Source: CAZNDN01 sp964571815
Lineage (GTDB): Bacteria; Fibrobacterota; Chitinivibrionia; Chitinivibrionales; WJKA01
Assembly: GCA_964571815.1 (NCBI GenBank)
Contig: CAZNDN010000082.1
Span: forward strand, 1 to 18,776
Direction of reading: 5' to 3'
Length of the DNA stretch: 18,776 bases
Within the stretch, counting starts at the first letter, position 1; each line of letters begins with the position of its first letter. The notes beneath the pieces are model-generated. The model searched no databases and was not told the origin of the DNA. It was given only the letters and a program-made list of their open reading frames with translations. Shown in pieces: positions 7,984 through 14,459 of the stretch. The translations under genes were made by a program, and so were the position numbers.

Positions 7984-8229
7984 ATGAGTATTCGGTGGAT
8001 CAGAAACGTTGTCGTAGACGGCGAAAAGACCGCGCTGGAAATCCAGTTGGGAGAAAAGCGCATAGGCGACAAGTGTTACACGCGCCTGGGCGGTGAAGTG
8101 GAGCGGTGGTTCAACAACACCGGTATCGAGCGTGAAGACATCATCCGGCAGGGAATGGAGATTCTTAAGAGACGACTCGCCGGGAAGAGTGTCACCTACC
8201 CCGACGAGAGGGAATTCGATTGGGGATAG
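7984..8229 (+). CDS. Unrecognised 81-residue protein
   Basis: I do not recognise this protein. It is soluble-looking, with an N-terminal beta-rich part (IRNVVVDGEKTALEIQLGEK) and a helical part around EDIIRQGMEILKRRLAG, ending in FDWG. There is one Cys, no signal peptide and no membrane segment. The ATG at 7984 follows GGAGGA with a three-base gap and lies 22 bases after the previous stop, so it is very likely the third gene of the operon that starts with the Omp85 gene. The good ribosome site and the strong bias to G/C in third codon positions support a real gene. Confidence 0.78.
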   Translation: MSIRWIRNVVVDGEKTALEIQLGEKRIGDKCYTRLGGEVERWFNNTGIEREDIIRQGMEILKRRLAGKSVTYPDEREFDWG

Positions 8230-8267
8230 CCGAGGCCGGCGGGACGGGTATGGGTGGAAATGACCCA

Positions 8268-8296
8268 TTGCGCGGAGAAGGGCCGGAACCTATTTT
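8268..8296 (+). promoter_or_regulatory. Candidate promoter for the 87-residue membrane protein
   Basis: TTGCGC (8268-8273), a 17-base spacer, then TATTTT (8291-8296), in the 147-base gap before the next gene. It has the same layout as P2 of the DksA-like gene. The -35 is only moderate. Confidence 0.35.
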
Positions 8297-8376
8297 CTCA
8301 TTGTCATGAGGTAGCAAAGGGGCGGCGACCATCCACATCGAGGGGCGCGGTTTTCCCCGGAGGAGAGAAAGAGGCT

Positions 8377-8640
8377 GTGCAGATAGAGACCCATCTTCTG
8401 TTCTGGATTGTCCAGTTGTTTGTTCTGCTTCTCGGCATTTCGCTCGGGCGAACAATCATTCTCCTGCGGATTCGCAAGGAAGAGAGCAGAAAGAAGGAGC
8501 TTGAGCAGGCAATGCTGGAGAAGAGGACGGAGCTGCTTACCAGGGGAAAAGAGAAGGTGGACAATCTGGATGATATGCTGTATGCCGCCCGGGTTCGCAA
8601 GGAAATCGACGATATCATCCGCAAGAATGAAAACCCCTGA
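8377..8640 (+). CDS. Small membrane-anchored coiled-coil protein
   Basis: 87 residues, not recognised as a named family. The N-terminus begins VQIETHLLFW, followed by one membrane helix of about 20 residues (LLFWIVQLFVLLLGISLGRT). A highly charged helix then follows, with Glu/Lys/Arg-rich heptads around RKEESRKKELEQAMLEKR. The topology is probably N-out with a cytoplasmic coiled coil, by the positive-inside rule. Division, secretion or scaffold proteins can look like this, but nothing specific points to one. The frame is open from 8254, but those codons look non-coding. The GTG at 8377 is preceded by GGAGGAG (8359-8365) and GAGG (8371-8374), neither ideally spaced. Confidence 0.68.
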   Translation: MQIETHLLFWIVQLFVLLLGISLGRTIILLRIRKEESRKKELEQAMLEKRTELLTRGKEKVDNLDDMLYAARVRKEIDDIIRKNENP

Positions 8641-8667
8641 ATCCCCCCTCTCGCTCGCGATGCATAC

Positions 8668-8689
8668 GCTTCCCGTTTGCCCGGGAAGC
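8668..8689. other. Perfect 8-bp hairpin without a U tract
   Basis: GCTTCCCG, loop TTTGCC, CGGGAAGC, just after the 87-residue gene and before the strong promoter at 8729. No T run follows on either strand, so it is at best a transcript-end stabiliser or a Rho-dependent or weak terminator. Confidence 0.4.
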
Positions 8690-8728
8690 CGATGGTGAGT
8701 GTCTCAGGCGTTTTCCCGAAAATAAAGG

Positions 8729-8757
8729 TTGACAAAACGTCGACTTTTCATTATACT
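8729..8757 (+). promoter_or_regulatory. Near-consensus sigma-70 promoter of the acidic small protein
   Basis: TTGACA (8729-8734, perfect), a 17-base spacer, TATACT (8752-8757, 5 of 6). It is the best promoter in the window. An A/T-rich stretch (AAAATAAA) lies just upstream. Transcription would start near 8764, giving a leader of about 60 bases. Confidence 0.85.
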
Positions 8758-8809
8758 TCCGGCATACGCCCCAGGGGAAAATTTTCGATTCTGTGGGTTT
8801 TCGGAGGGA

Positions 8810-8819
8810 AAGGAGGTGA
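8810..8819 (+). promoter_or_regulatory. Extended Shine-Dalgarno that fixes the start of the acidic gene
   Basis: AAGGAGGTGA is fully complementary to the 16S rRNA 3' tail over ten bases, five bases before the ATG at 8825. It rules out the upstream in-frame ATG at 8729, which would sit inside the promoter. Confidence 0.85.
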
Positions 8820-8824
8820 GGAGC

Positions 8825-9010
8825 ATGCTGCACGATGAGCACTTTGATGCGGACGAAATCTTGCGCGACGTCGACGAGAGCGTCGATGACGGCGAGGGAA
8901 TGTTCGATGATGACATGCGGGAGCTGGATTTCGACAACATCCATCAGGAGAACGCGAATTTCGTCGAAATGGCCGGTGACCTCGACACTGCTGAAGATCT
9001 TTGGGAGTAA
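8825..9010 (+). CDS. Highly acidic 61-residue protein, function unknown
   Basis: Unrecognised. Of 61 residues, 15 are Asp and 9 are Glu (39% acidic), against two Arg and no Lys. There are three His, one Trp at the penultimate position and no Cys. Aromatic and aliphatic residues recur between acidic pairs (for example GMFDDDMRELDFDNIH), so it may be partly helical and not just a disordered linker. There is no signal peptide. A near-consensus promoter and a ten-base Shine-Dalgarno suggest abundant expression. lpxH follows 90 bases later and may be co-transcribed. Possible roles include binding a basic partner, a DNA/RNA mimic or metal/ion binding; none is shown by the sequence. Confidence 0.8.
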   Translation: MLHDEHFDADEILRDVDESVDDGEGMFDDDMRELDFDNIHQENANFVEMAGDLDTAEDLWE

Positions 9011-9100
9011 TCGGGAGGTATCGGGGCTCACGTGCGGGCGGCACCGGCGCTTTTTCGTGAGCTGTTTCCGGAGTGACGGCCGCCTCAGGGGAGTCTGCTC

Positions 9101-9877
9101 ATGACGGTTTCTCCATCAGCGGCATACTTTGTCTCCGATGCACATCTGGGCATTTCGCTGCCTCCTCACGACAACCGGGAAACGGACCTGATCGGGTTCC
9201 TTCGGCGCTTGGAGGGCAACGCCACCCACCTGTTTATCCTGGGCGATCTGTTTGATTTCTGGATTGAGTACCGCCATGCCGTCCGGCCGGAGTATTTCGA
9301 AGCACTCTACGCTCTGCGGCGTCTGAGCGACGCCGGCACCCGGATCCACTACCTCATGGGCAACCACGACTTCGCTCTGGGCCCGTTTCTCGTGGATCAT
9401 GTGGGACTGCGCATACACGAGCACTATCGTTGCGAGACGCTGCAAGGTCGAAAAGTTTACCTTTTCCACGGTGACGGACTGATTCGGGCCGACTACGGCT
9501 ACCGTATCCTTAAGAGAATCCTCCGCAACAAGCGCAATCAGCAACTGTACAGGCTTCTTCATCCCACCCTTGCGATCGGACTGGCAAGTTTCTTTTCCGG
9601 ATCCAGCAGGGCGCTGCTCGCCCGCCGCTGCGGACCCGAAGTGCTGAGGGAATACCGACGGCATGCCCGGGAGCTTCTCCGCCGCGATAACGATATCGTC
9701 GTGTTCGGACACACCCATGCTCCCGAAATCACGGAGTGGGACGACGGTACGTACTGCAATTGCGGAGAGTGGATACGGCAGTACACCTACGCGGTCATGC
9801 GCGAAGGGCGGATCAGCCTGTGGCGTTACCACCCGGAGGGTGACGACGAGCGGATAGGGCCCTCCGCGAAGAGTTGA
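9101..9877 (+). CDS. lpxH: UDP-2,3-diacylglucosamine pyrophosphatase LpxH family
   Basis: Peripheral membrane metallophosphoesterase of lipid A synthesis that hydrolyses UDP-2,3-diacylglucosamine to lipid X and UMP. The 258 residues match the family (about 240-260). The di-metal motifs are in order: D13-x-H15 (SDAHLG), GD at 48-49 within ILGDLFDFW, GNHD at 87-90, FHGD with H123, and GHTH at 203-206. The LGDLFDFW and MGNHDF forms are typical of LpxH and LpxH-like enzymes. A basic, helical insert (about 136-195) corresponds to the membrane-binding lid. The ATG at 9101 has AGGGGAG seven bases upstream. LpxH-like (LpxH2) proteins can have other substrates, but the LPS role is the most likely. It implies an outer membrane with lipid A, in line with the Omp85 gene upstream. 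Confidence 0.9.
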   Translation: MTVSPSAAYFVSDAHLGISLPPHDNRETDLIGFLRRLEGNATHLFILGDLFDFWIEYRHAVRPEYFEALYALRRLSDAGTRIHYLMGNHDFALGPFLVDHVGLRIHEHYRCETLQGRKVYLFHGDGLIRADYGYRILKRILRNKRNQQLYRLLHPTLAIGLASFFSGSSRALLARRCGPEVLREYRRHARELLRRDNDIVVFGHTHAPEITEWDDGTYCNCGEWIRQYTYAVMREGRISLWRYHPEGDDERIGPSAKS

Positions 9878-9895
9878 ACCCGGTTCGCAAACCCC

Positions 9896-9964
9896 GGGCC
9901 TCGGGGAAGCCGCTCTTCGAGCCCTCCCGATCCATCATCCTCCCCTCTCCCCCGGCCGAGGCCC
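9896..9964. repeat. Inverted repeat downstream of lpxH
   Basis: GGGCCTCGG (9896-9904) and CCGAGGCCC (9956-9964) are perfect 9-base inverted arms 51 bases apart. The left arm also overlaps a short hairpin CCCCG-GGCCT-CGGGG (9892-9906). The space between is strongly pyrimidine-rich on this strand. No T run follows, so a classical terminator is not supported; a Rho-dependent 3' end is possible. Confidence 0.35.
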
Positions 9965-10063
9965 TCCCGCGGCCAAGCCCGCGTGCGGGACTGCCGCTTC
10001 CGTGTGTTTCTCGTATTTGCTTCAGCCCTTGACCGTGCCTCCGAGAGTACATTTCCGAAATCG

Positions 10064-10093
10064 TTGAAAGCTCGCCGCTACAAACGATATAAT
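10064..10093 (+). promoter_or_regulatory. Sigma-70 promoter of the HDOD/HD-GYP genes
   Basis: TTGAAA (10064-10069), an 18-base spacer, TATAAT (10088-10093, perfect). It lies at the end of the 279-base gap after lpxH and marks a new transcription unit. The expected start is near 10100. Confidence 0.72.
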
Positions 10094-10100
10094 AAGTGGT

Positions 10101-10134
10101 GCCCGCGGCCGGGCCTTTTGCGGTAACTGCCGCA
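10101..10134 (+). promoter_or_regulatory. Two tandem hairpins in the HDOD leader
   Basis: The first hairpin is GCCCG-CGGC-CGGGC (10101-10114) followed by CTTTT; the second is TGCGG-TAACTG-CCGCA (10119-10134). They sit right at the predicted 5' end of the transcript. They could stabilise the 5' end or act as a weak attenuator. The stems are only five pairs each, so chance is possible in GC-rich DNA. Confidence 0.3.
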
Positions 10135-10156
10135 CCTGAATCGGAGCCGTCAGGAT

Positions 10157-11977
10157 ATGATCAGCCTCATGCTGACAACGTCAAACGTACGGGAAAAGCA
10201 GATTCTCAAGATGGCCTTCTCACAACTGGGTGTTGAGGTCACGGTGTTTGAGCCGAACTACCGGACCTACCTCAGGATGTTGAAACTCACGCCCGATATC
10301 GTGTTGATGGAGATCCCGCGAGTCTGCACCGACCATCTGCATTTCGTAAAGATGATCCGCACGCACAAGAAAACAAAGAGGATTCCGCTGGTCGGCTACG
10401 GGAACCCAATCGACCAGGCACTGCTCAAGGGCATTCAGCGGGTCGGCGTGGCCGACTATGTTCGCCGGCCGCTCAAGTTCACGCAGCTTGTATCCCTGAT
10501 GGACACCCGCCTTCGGGCCATGGATAAGTCAATCAAGGATTCCCGGAAGGTCGAGAAGAAAGATCGCGAGGGCGACAGCAAACTGATCATGGATTCGGAT
10601 ACGCTGCCGACGAAGAAAATCGAGATTATGGTTTCCCATGTTGCCGGCCTCATGGCCTTCCCCTTCACGGTGGCCCGGGTGCTGAAACTCGCCGAAGACG
10701 AACGTTCGGGGGCCGTGGACCTGGCAAAGGTGATCCAGTCGGATCCCGTCATTTCCGCCAACGTGCTCAAGGTATCCAACAGCGTCTTTTTCTCCGGCGC
10801 AAATAGGCAGATCAGCGGTATCAAGGACGCGATTGTCCGAATCGGTTTCCGCGAGACCAAGCGCGTGGTCATGGGCATGGCGGTCATGAACCTTTTCGAC
10901 GATGAAAATCGCAACCGCGGCTTCAACAAGATGGATTTCTGGTATCACTCGCTGGCAACCGCAATCGTCGCCGAACGTATCGCAAAACGCATGGGGAAGA
11001 TCAGCGCCGAGGATGCGTTCCTGGCGGGGCTGCTTCATGATTTCGGCATGATCCTGCTCGATGCGTTCTTTCCGGAAGTGCTCGCGGCGGTACTGGACAA
11101 AACGGCCGATAACGGCTCTCTTTTTATCGACAACATGATGGCCCTGCTGGGCATCACCCATAATGATGTCGTGCAGGAACTGTTCGCCATGTGGAAGATG
11201 CCTCGACAGGTCACCGAAGGCGTTATCCGCCAATATGAGTACTATGCCTTGCGGGAGAAACTCGACGAGGGAGGGCTTCGTGTGGCCACATGCGTGGGCG
11301 CCGCCAACATGATCGCCAAGGCCATGGGCATCGGCGAAGAATGCGATCTCTACGTTCGGCCGGTCGACAACTGGATCTTTCGGGAAGCGGGAATGCCGGC
11401 GGGCCTCACCGATGAAACCATGGAGAGCATTGTGGGTGATGTGCGCCTGTTCCGGCAGTTCCTCAAGCTGGAAGACAAGCCATTCCTGAAGAAGGCTGAA
11501 GGGTTTGAAGGGGCCGAAAAGAGACGATTCGGTTTTGCCAACCCGCCGAAATCGCTCTTTGCCGCGCCGGCGCTCTACCTGAAGCGACAGGGGGCGGAGG
11601 TCCGCCGACTGTCGGCCGGCGACGACCTTACGAAGTGCGACGGGGAGCTTGATGCGGTGGTCGTATGGGCCGGAGACAAGACGGGAGCCGAGAAGATAGA
11701 GCCGTTCCGCCACCTGGTGAAGCGGTCGGACAAACCCCTGCCCTCCGACGCCGAGCCGGATTTTGCGCCCGTGATGGTCTTTGCGAAGGAGGGATTCAAG
11801 CAGGGGGGTGGAGAAGCCCTCTCGGACGTGTCCCTGCTCTCGCAGAGCCTCGATCTGAGGCTGATGGACCGGGCCGTGGTGGAAGTGCTTCAGGGACGAA
11901 GAGTCGACTACCTGGCGGAGCAGGCCGACGGGGTGGATGAAGAGGCATTGAAGGAAAAGGATGTCGCGGCCAACTGA
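10157..11977 (+). CDS. HDOD-domain signalling protein with receiver-like N-terminus
   Basis: 606 residues, cytoplasmic. Residues 1-120 fold like a response-regulator receiver, but the phosphate-accepting Asp is replaced (DIVLMEIP, E52) and the conserved Lys-Pro is Arg-Pro (R104-P105), so it is a pseudo-receiver that is probably not phosphorylated. A charged linker follows (120-155). The HDOD domain spans about 155-360, with FPFTVARVLKLA, IQSDPVISANVLKVSNS, YHSLATAIVAERIAK (H264) and LLHDFGM (H294-D295). Residues 465-550 may form a second receiver-like fold. HDOD proteins usually act as non-catalytic signalling or scaffold modules in motility, stress and cyclic di-GMP circuits. The ATG at 10157 has GGAG ten bases upstream; another ATG at 10169 is possible. 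The HD-GYP gene follows 72 bases later. Confidence 0.87.
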   Translation: MISLMLTTSNVREKQILKMAFSQLGVEVTVFEPNYRTYLRMLKLTPDIVLMEIPRVCTDHLHFVKMIRTHKKTKRIPLVGYGNPIDQALLKGIQRVGVADYVRRPLKFTQLVSLMDTRLRAMDKSIKDSRKVEKKDREGDSKLIMDSDTLPTKKIEIMVSHVAGLMAFPFTVARVLKLAEDERSGAVDLAKVIQSDPVISANVLKVSNSVFFSGANRQISGIKDAIVRIGFRETKRVVMGMAVMNLFDDENRNRGFNKMDFWYHSLATAIVAERIAKRMGKISAEDAFLAGLLHDFGMILLDAFFPEVLAAVLDKTADNGSLFIDNMMALLGITHNDVVQELFAMWKMPRQVTEGVIRQYEYYALREKLDEGGLRVATCVGAANMIAKAMGIGEECDLYVRPVDNWIFREAGMPAGLTDETMESIVGDVRLFRQFLKLEDKPFLKKAEGFEGAEKRRFGFANPPKSLFAAPALYLKRQGAEVRRLSAGDDLTKCDGELDAVVVWAGDKTGAEKIEPFRHLVKRSDKPLPSDAEPDFAPVMVFAKEGFKQGGGEALSDVSLLSQSLDLRLMDRAVVEVLQGRRVDYLAEQADGVDEEALKEKDVAAN

Positions 11978-12036
11978 AGCTCCCTGTGCACTGACGGACA
12001 TTTCACTCGTCCGTGACGAGAGGTAACATGATCCCG

Positions 12037-12043
12037 GGAAGGA
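12037..12043 (+). promoter_or_regulatory. Shine-Dalgarno that decides the HD-GYP start
   Basis: GGAAGGA touches the ATG at 12044 with no spacing, but is six bases before the in-frame GTG at 12050. The GTG is therefore the better start, two residues shorter than the ATG version. Confidence 0.55.
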
Positions 12044-12049
12044 ATGGAC

Positions 12050-13471
12050 GTGGAAGCAATTGCCTTGGATAGTCTCTCTCCGGGCACGGTGGTCGACCGC
12101 GACCTGTACTCCTCCAAGGGAACGCTCCTGATCGCCGGGGGGTCGACCATTTCCCGGGACCACCTCGATAAACTCCGGAAGCTGAATGTCTTTGAAGTTT
12201 ACGTGGAAAGGAAAGAGGAAAAAGATGACCTCGACACCCTTCTTTCGAGGCAATTCGAGGAGCTGGATGAGCTTGAACCGGAACCAGGGAACCGGGAGTC
12301 CTCGCCGCCGGACGAAGGTGCCGGAGCGCGAGAAAGGGCGAACACGGACTTCTCGCCCCGGAAGCGTCCCCGAAAGCAGCTCACTCGTGCCGTGCGCGAA
12401 GCCCCCCTGGAAGAACTGAAGGCAAGCCCCGCTGTTCTGGAAGCCGACAAACGGATCAGGGAAGCCCGAACACCGGACCGGCCGTTCGGCAAGGCCCTGA
12501 AGGAGACAATCAGCCAACCGGCTGTTGGAGAGCGCACCGAGGAATACAAGCAGAACGTGATCGCCTCATACGAGGAAGCGCTTCAAGAAACCAAAACGAT
12601 ACTAAACGCCGTCTCGGAAGATAAGCTCATCACGATCAAGGATATCGCACCGGTGGTCAGACAGCTCGTCGCTCTGTTCGTCACCGATCACAATATTGTG
12701 CTGAACCTTGCGGGCACCCGGTCGTCGGGCGAAGACTACATCTACCACCACAGCCTCAACGTGTGTCTCCTCTCGATCAACATCGCCGCCTCATACGGAT
12801 ACAACGAGCGGCAGGTTGAAGAAATCGGCATTGCGGCACTGCTGCACGATGTCGGCATGCTGGCGGTTCCCGCCCGGATCAGGCTTCACACGGGTCGCTT
12901 CTCGCGGGAGGACTGGTACGAGGTGCAGAAGCATCCGATCCTGGGTCTGCATCTTCTCGAAGAGATCACGGGACTGCCCGATTCGGCGGGGCTGGTTGCC
13001 TACCAGACGCACGAGCGGGAAAACGGAAAAGGGTATCCGAAACAGCGCGTCGGCCGTCTCATTCACCGGTTCGCCAAACTGGTGCAGTTGGCCGATGTCT
13101 ACGAAGCGATGTCGTCGCCGCGGCCGCACCGTGAACCGCTGGTACCGTACCGGGCCATGGAAAACCTGGTGAAGATGGCCCGGCAGGGGATTGTATCCTC
13201 GGAGTTTCTCACCGCCTTCCTCGATTACACCTCGCTGTTTCCCGTGGGAAGTATCGTGCAGCTCAGCGACGGGCGCATGGGGAAAGTCGTCGCGGCCAAC
13301 AAGTCACGCTATGCCAAACCCGTGGTCAGCATCCTGACCAATTCCAGGGGCCGACTCAAAGCGCGGAACGAGGTCGAGGCCGTGGACCTGCTGCGGCAAC
13401 GGGACGTCCAGATCAGCCGGGCACTGCCCATGGTCTACCTTCAGAACGTGGGGCCCATGGACGGGTTCTGA
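12050..13471 (+). CDS. HD-GYP domain protein with DUF3391-like N-terminus
   Basis: 473 residues, cytoplasmic. HD-GYP proteins usually hydrolyse cyclic di-GMP. The N-terminus (LSPGTVVDRDLYSSKGTLLI, then DHLDKLRKLNVFEVYV) is the small beta domain often found before HD-GYP. A long charged, Pro-rich linker (about 55-165) follows, then HD-GYP at about 170-400. Seen: YHHSLN (H233/H234), LLHDVGM (H266-D267), QKHP (H295), THERENGKGYP (H321; GYP 328-330) and ADVYEAM (D349). Departures from the consensus are Met270 where HDxGK has Lys, and Thr320 where the HHE motif has its first His, so metal binding or activity may be altered. The last 60 residues (VGSIVQLSDGRMGKVVAAN) resemble the usual tail of such proteins. 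It lies 72 bases after the HDOD gene with no promoter seen between, so they are probably co-transcribed. Confidence 0.9.
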   Translation: MEAIALDSLSPGTVVDRDLYSSKGTLLIAGGSTISRDHLDKLRKLNVFEVYVERKEEKDDLDTLLSRQFEELDELEPEPGNRESSPPDEGAGARERANTDFSPRKRPRKQLTRAVREAPLEELKASPAVLEADKRIREARTPDRPFGKALKETISQPAVGERTEEYKQNVIASYEEALQETKTILNAVSEDKLITIKDIAPVVRQLVALFVTDHNIVLNLAGTRSSGEDYIYHHSLNVCLLSINIAASYGYNERQVEEIGIAALLHDVGMLAVPARIRLHTGRFSREDWYEVQKHPILGLHLLEEITGLPDSAGLVAYQTHERENGKGYPKQRVGRLIHRFAKLVQLADVYEAMSSPRPHREPLVPYRAMENLVKMARQGIVSSEFLTAFLDYTSLFPVGSIVQLSDGRMGKVVAANKSRYAKPVVSILTNSRGRLKARNEVEAVDLLRQRDVQISRALPMVYLQNVGPMDGF

Positions 13472-13492
13472 GCCGACCGCGTTTTCGAGCCC

Positions 13493-14365
13493 TCAGGTGA
13501 TCGTCTCCGCAAGCCAGGCCAGAAGCTCTTCTTTCATTTCGGGGCGCTGGAGACCGAAGAGAACATTGGCCTTGATGAAGTCCAGTTTGTTGCCGATATC
13601 GTAGCGCCTCCCGTCGAGCACCAGACCGTAGAAGGCCCGGTCGTTGAGCATCAGACGCATGGCATCGGTAAGCTGCACCTCACCGCCCGTACCCTCTTCT
13701 GTTATGTCAAGGTAGTCGAAAATCCCGGGTTTGAGCACATACCGGCTGGCAATGGAGAGGTTGGTCGGTGCTTCTTCGGGCGCGGGCTTTTCCACCAGAT
13801 CGCTCAGCAGCATCACGCCGTCTCCGAGGTCCCTGCCCGCGGCAATGCCGTACCGACTCACCTGCTCGTGAGCAACTTCCTCAAGCGCAATGACCCCTTC
13901 GCCGAACCTCTCGAACACCGAAACGAGCTGTGCCGTCAGCGGCGTGCCGGCCGCGGTCCGGGCAAGTGTGTCGCCCAGCAGCACGGCAAACGGCTCGTTG
14001 CCGACATGACTGCGGGCGCACCGAACCGCATCTCCCAGGCCCCGCTGCTCCTTCTGCCAGACGAAATGGATATCGGCCATGGAGGCAATCGATTTGACCC
14101 GGGCGCAAAGCTCATGTTTTCCCTTGTCTTCCAGGCGCTGTTCGAGATCGAAATTCCGGTCGAAATGCTCTTCGATCGCCCGCTTGCCCCTCCCGATAAC
14201 CATCAGGATGTCGGTGATTCCCGAATCGACGGCTTCCTGCACCACGTACTGGATAACCGGGGTGTCGACAATAGGGAGCATTTCCTTGGGCTGCGACTTG
14301 GTTGCCGGAAGAAACCGGGTGCCGAATCCGGCGGCCGGTATCACGGCTTTCTTGACTTTCTGCAT
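13493..14365 (-). CDS. galU: UTP--glucose-1-phosphate uridylyltransferase (GalU family)
   Basis: Nucleotidyltransferase joining UTP and a sugar 1-phosphate to give UDP-sugar and pyrophosphate. The 290 residues match GalU. Motifs: the nucleotide-binding loop AAGFGTRFLPATK (11-23), PKEMLPIVD (26-34), IQYVVQEA (38-45), EQRGLGDAV (106-114), LLGD (129-132, with the metal Asp), VEKP (191-194), GEVQLTDAM (228-236) and RYDIGNKLDFIKA (254-266). The frame extends to 14473, but ATG 14365 starts the typical KVKKAVIPAAGFGTR N-terminus; the ribosome site there is weak. A glucuronokinase-like GHMP kinase ends 94 bases upstream on the same strand, so the natural sugar may be the product of that kinase and not only glucose 1-phosphate. 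The HD-GYP gene converges from the other side with 21 bases between stops and no terminator. Confidence 0.93.
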   Translation of the reverse strand: MQKVKKAVIPAAGFGTRFLPATKSQPKEMLPIVDTPVIQYVVQEAVDSGITDILMVIGRGKRAIEEHFDRNFDLEQRLEDKGKHELCARVKSIASMADIHFVWQKEQRGLGDAVRCARSHVGNEPFAVLLGDTLARTAAGTPLTAQLVSVFERFGEGVIALEEVAHEQVSRYGIAAGRDLGDGVMLLSDLVEKPAPEEAPTNLSIASRYVLKPGIFDYLDITEEGTGGEVQLTDAMRLMLNDRAFYGLVLDGRRYDIGNKLDFIKANVLFGLQRPEMKEELLAWLAETIT

Positions 14366-14459
14366 TGGTTCAGTCCCGGTCACGATTCGATGGGTACTCG
14401 ACAGTTCTCCCACCCGCGGGGTGACGCCGGCGCCTTGACCGCCGCGCCCCTTTCGCAAC

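Noticed and set aside
8668..8689. Intrinsic terminator after the 87-residue gene
   Set aside because: Perfect stem but no T tract on either strand; kept only as a hairpin.
8729..8824. Upstream start of the acidic gene at ATG 8729
   Set aside because: It would begin within the promoter, and a perfect Shine-Dalgarno lies before ATG 8825.
9026..9062. GCTCACG / CGTGAGC inverted repeat between the acidic gene and lpxH as terminator
   Set aside because: Seven-base arms with a 23-base loop and no T run after the stem; too weak.
10529..12517. 662-residue minus-strand open frame opposite the HDOD and HD-GYP genes
   Set aside because: It is longer than either real gene but has no recognisable domain; the plus-strand frames have family motifs, promoter and ribosome sites.
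13472..13492. Bidirectional terminator between the convergent HD-GYP and galU genes
   Set aside because: Only 21 bases, with no stem or T tract.
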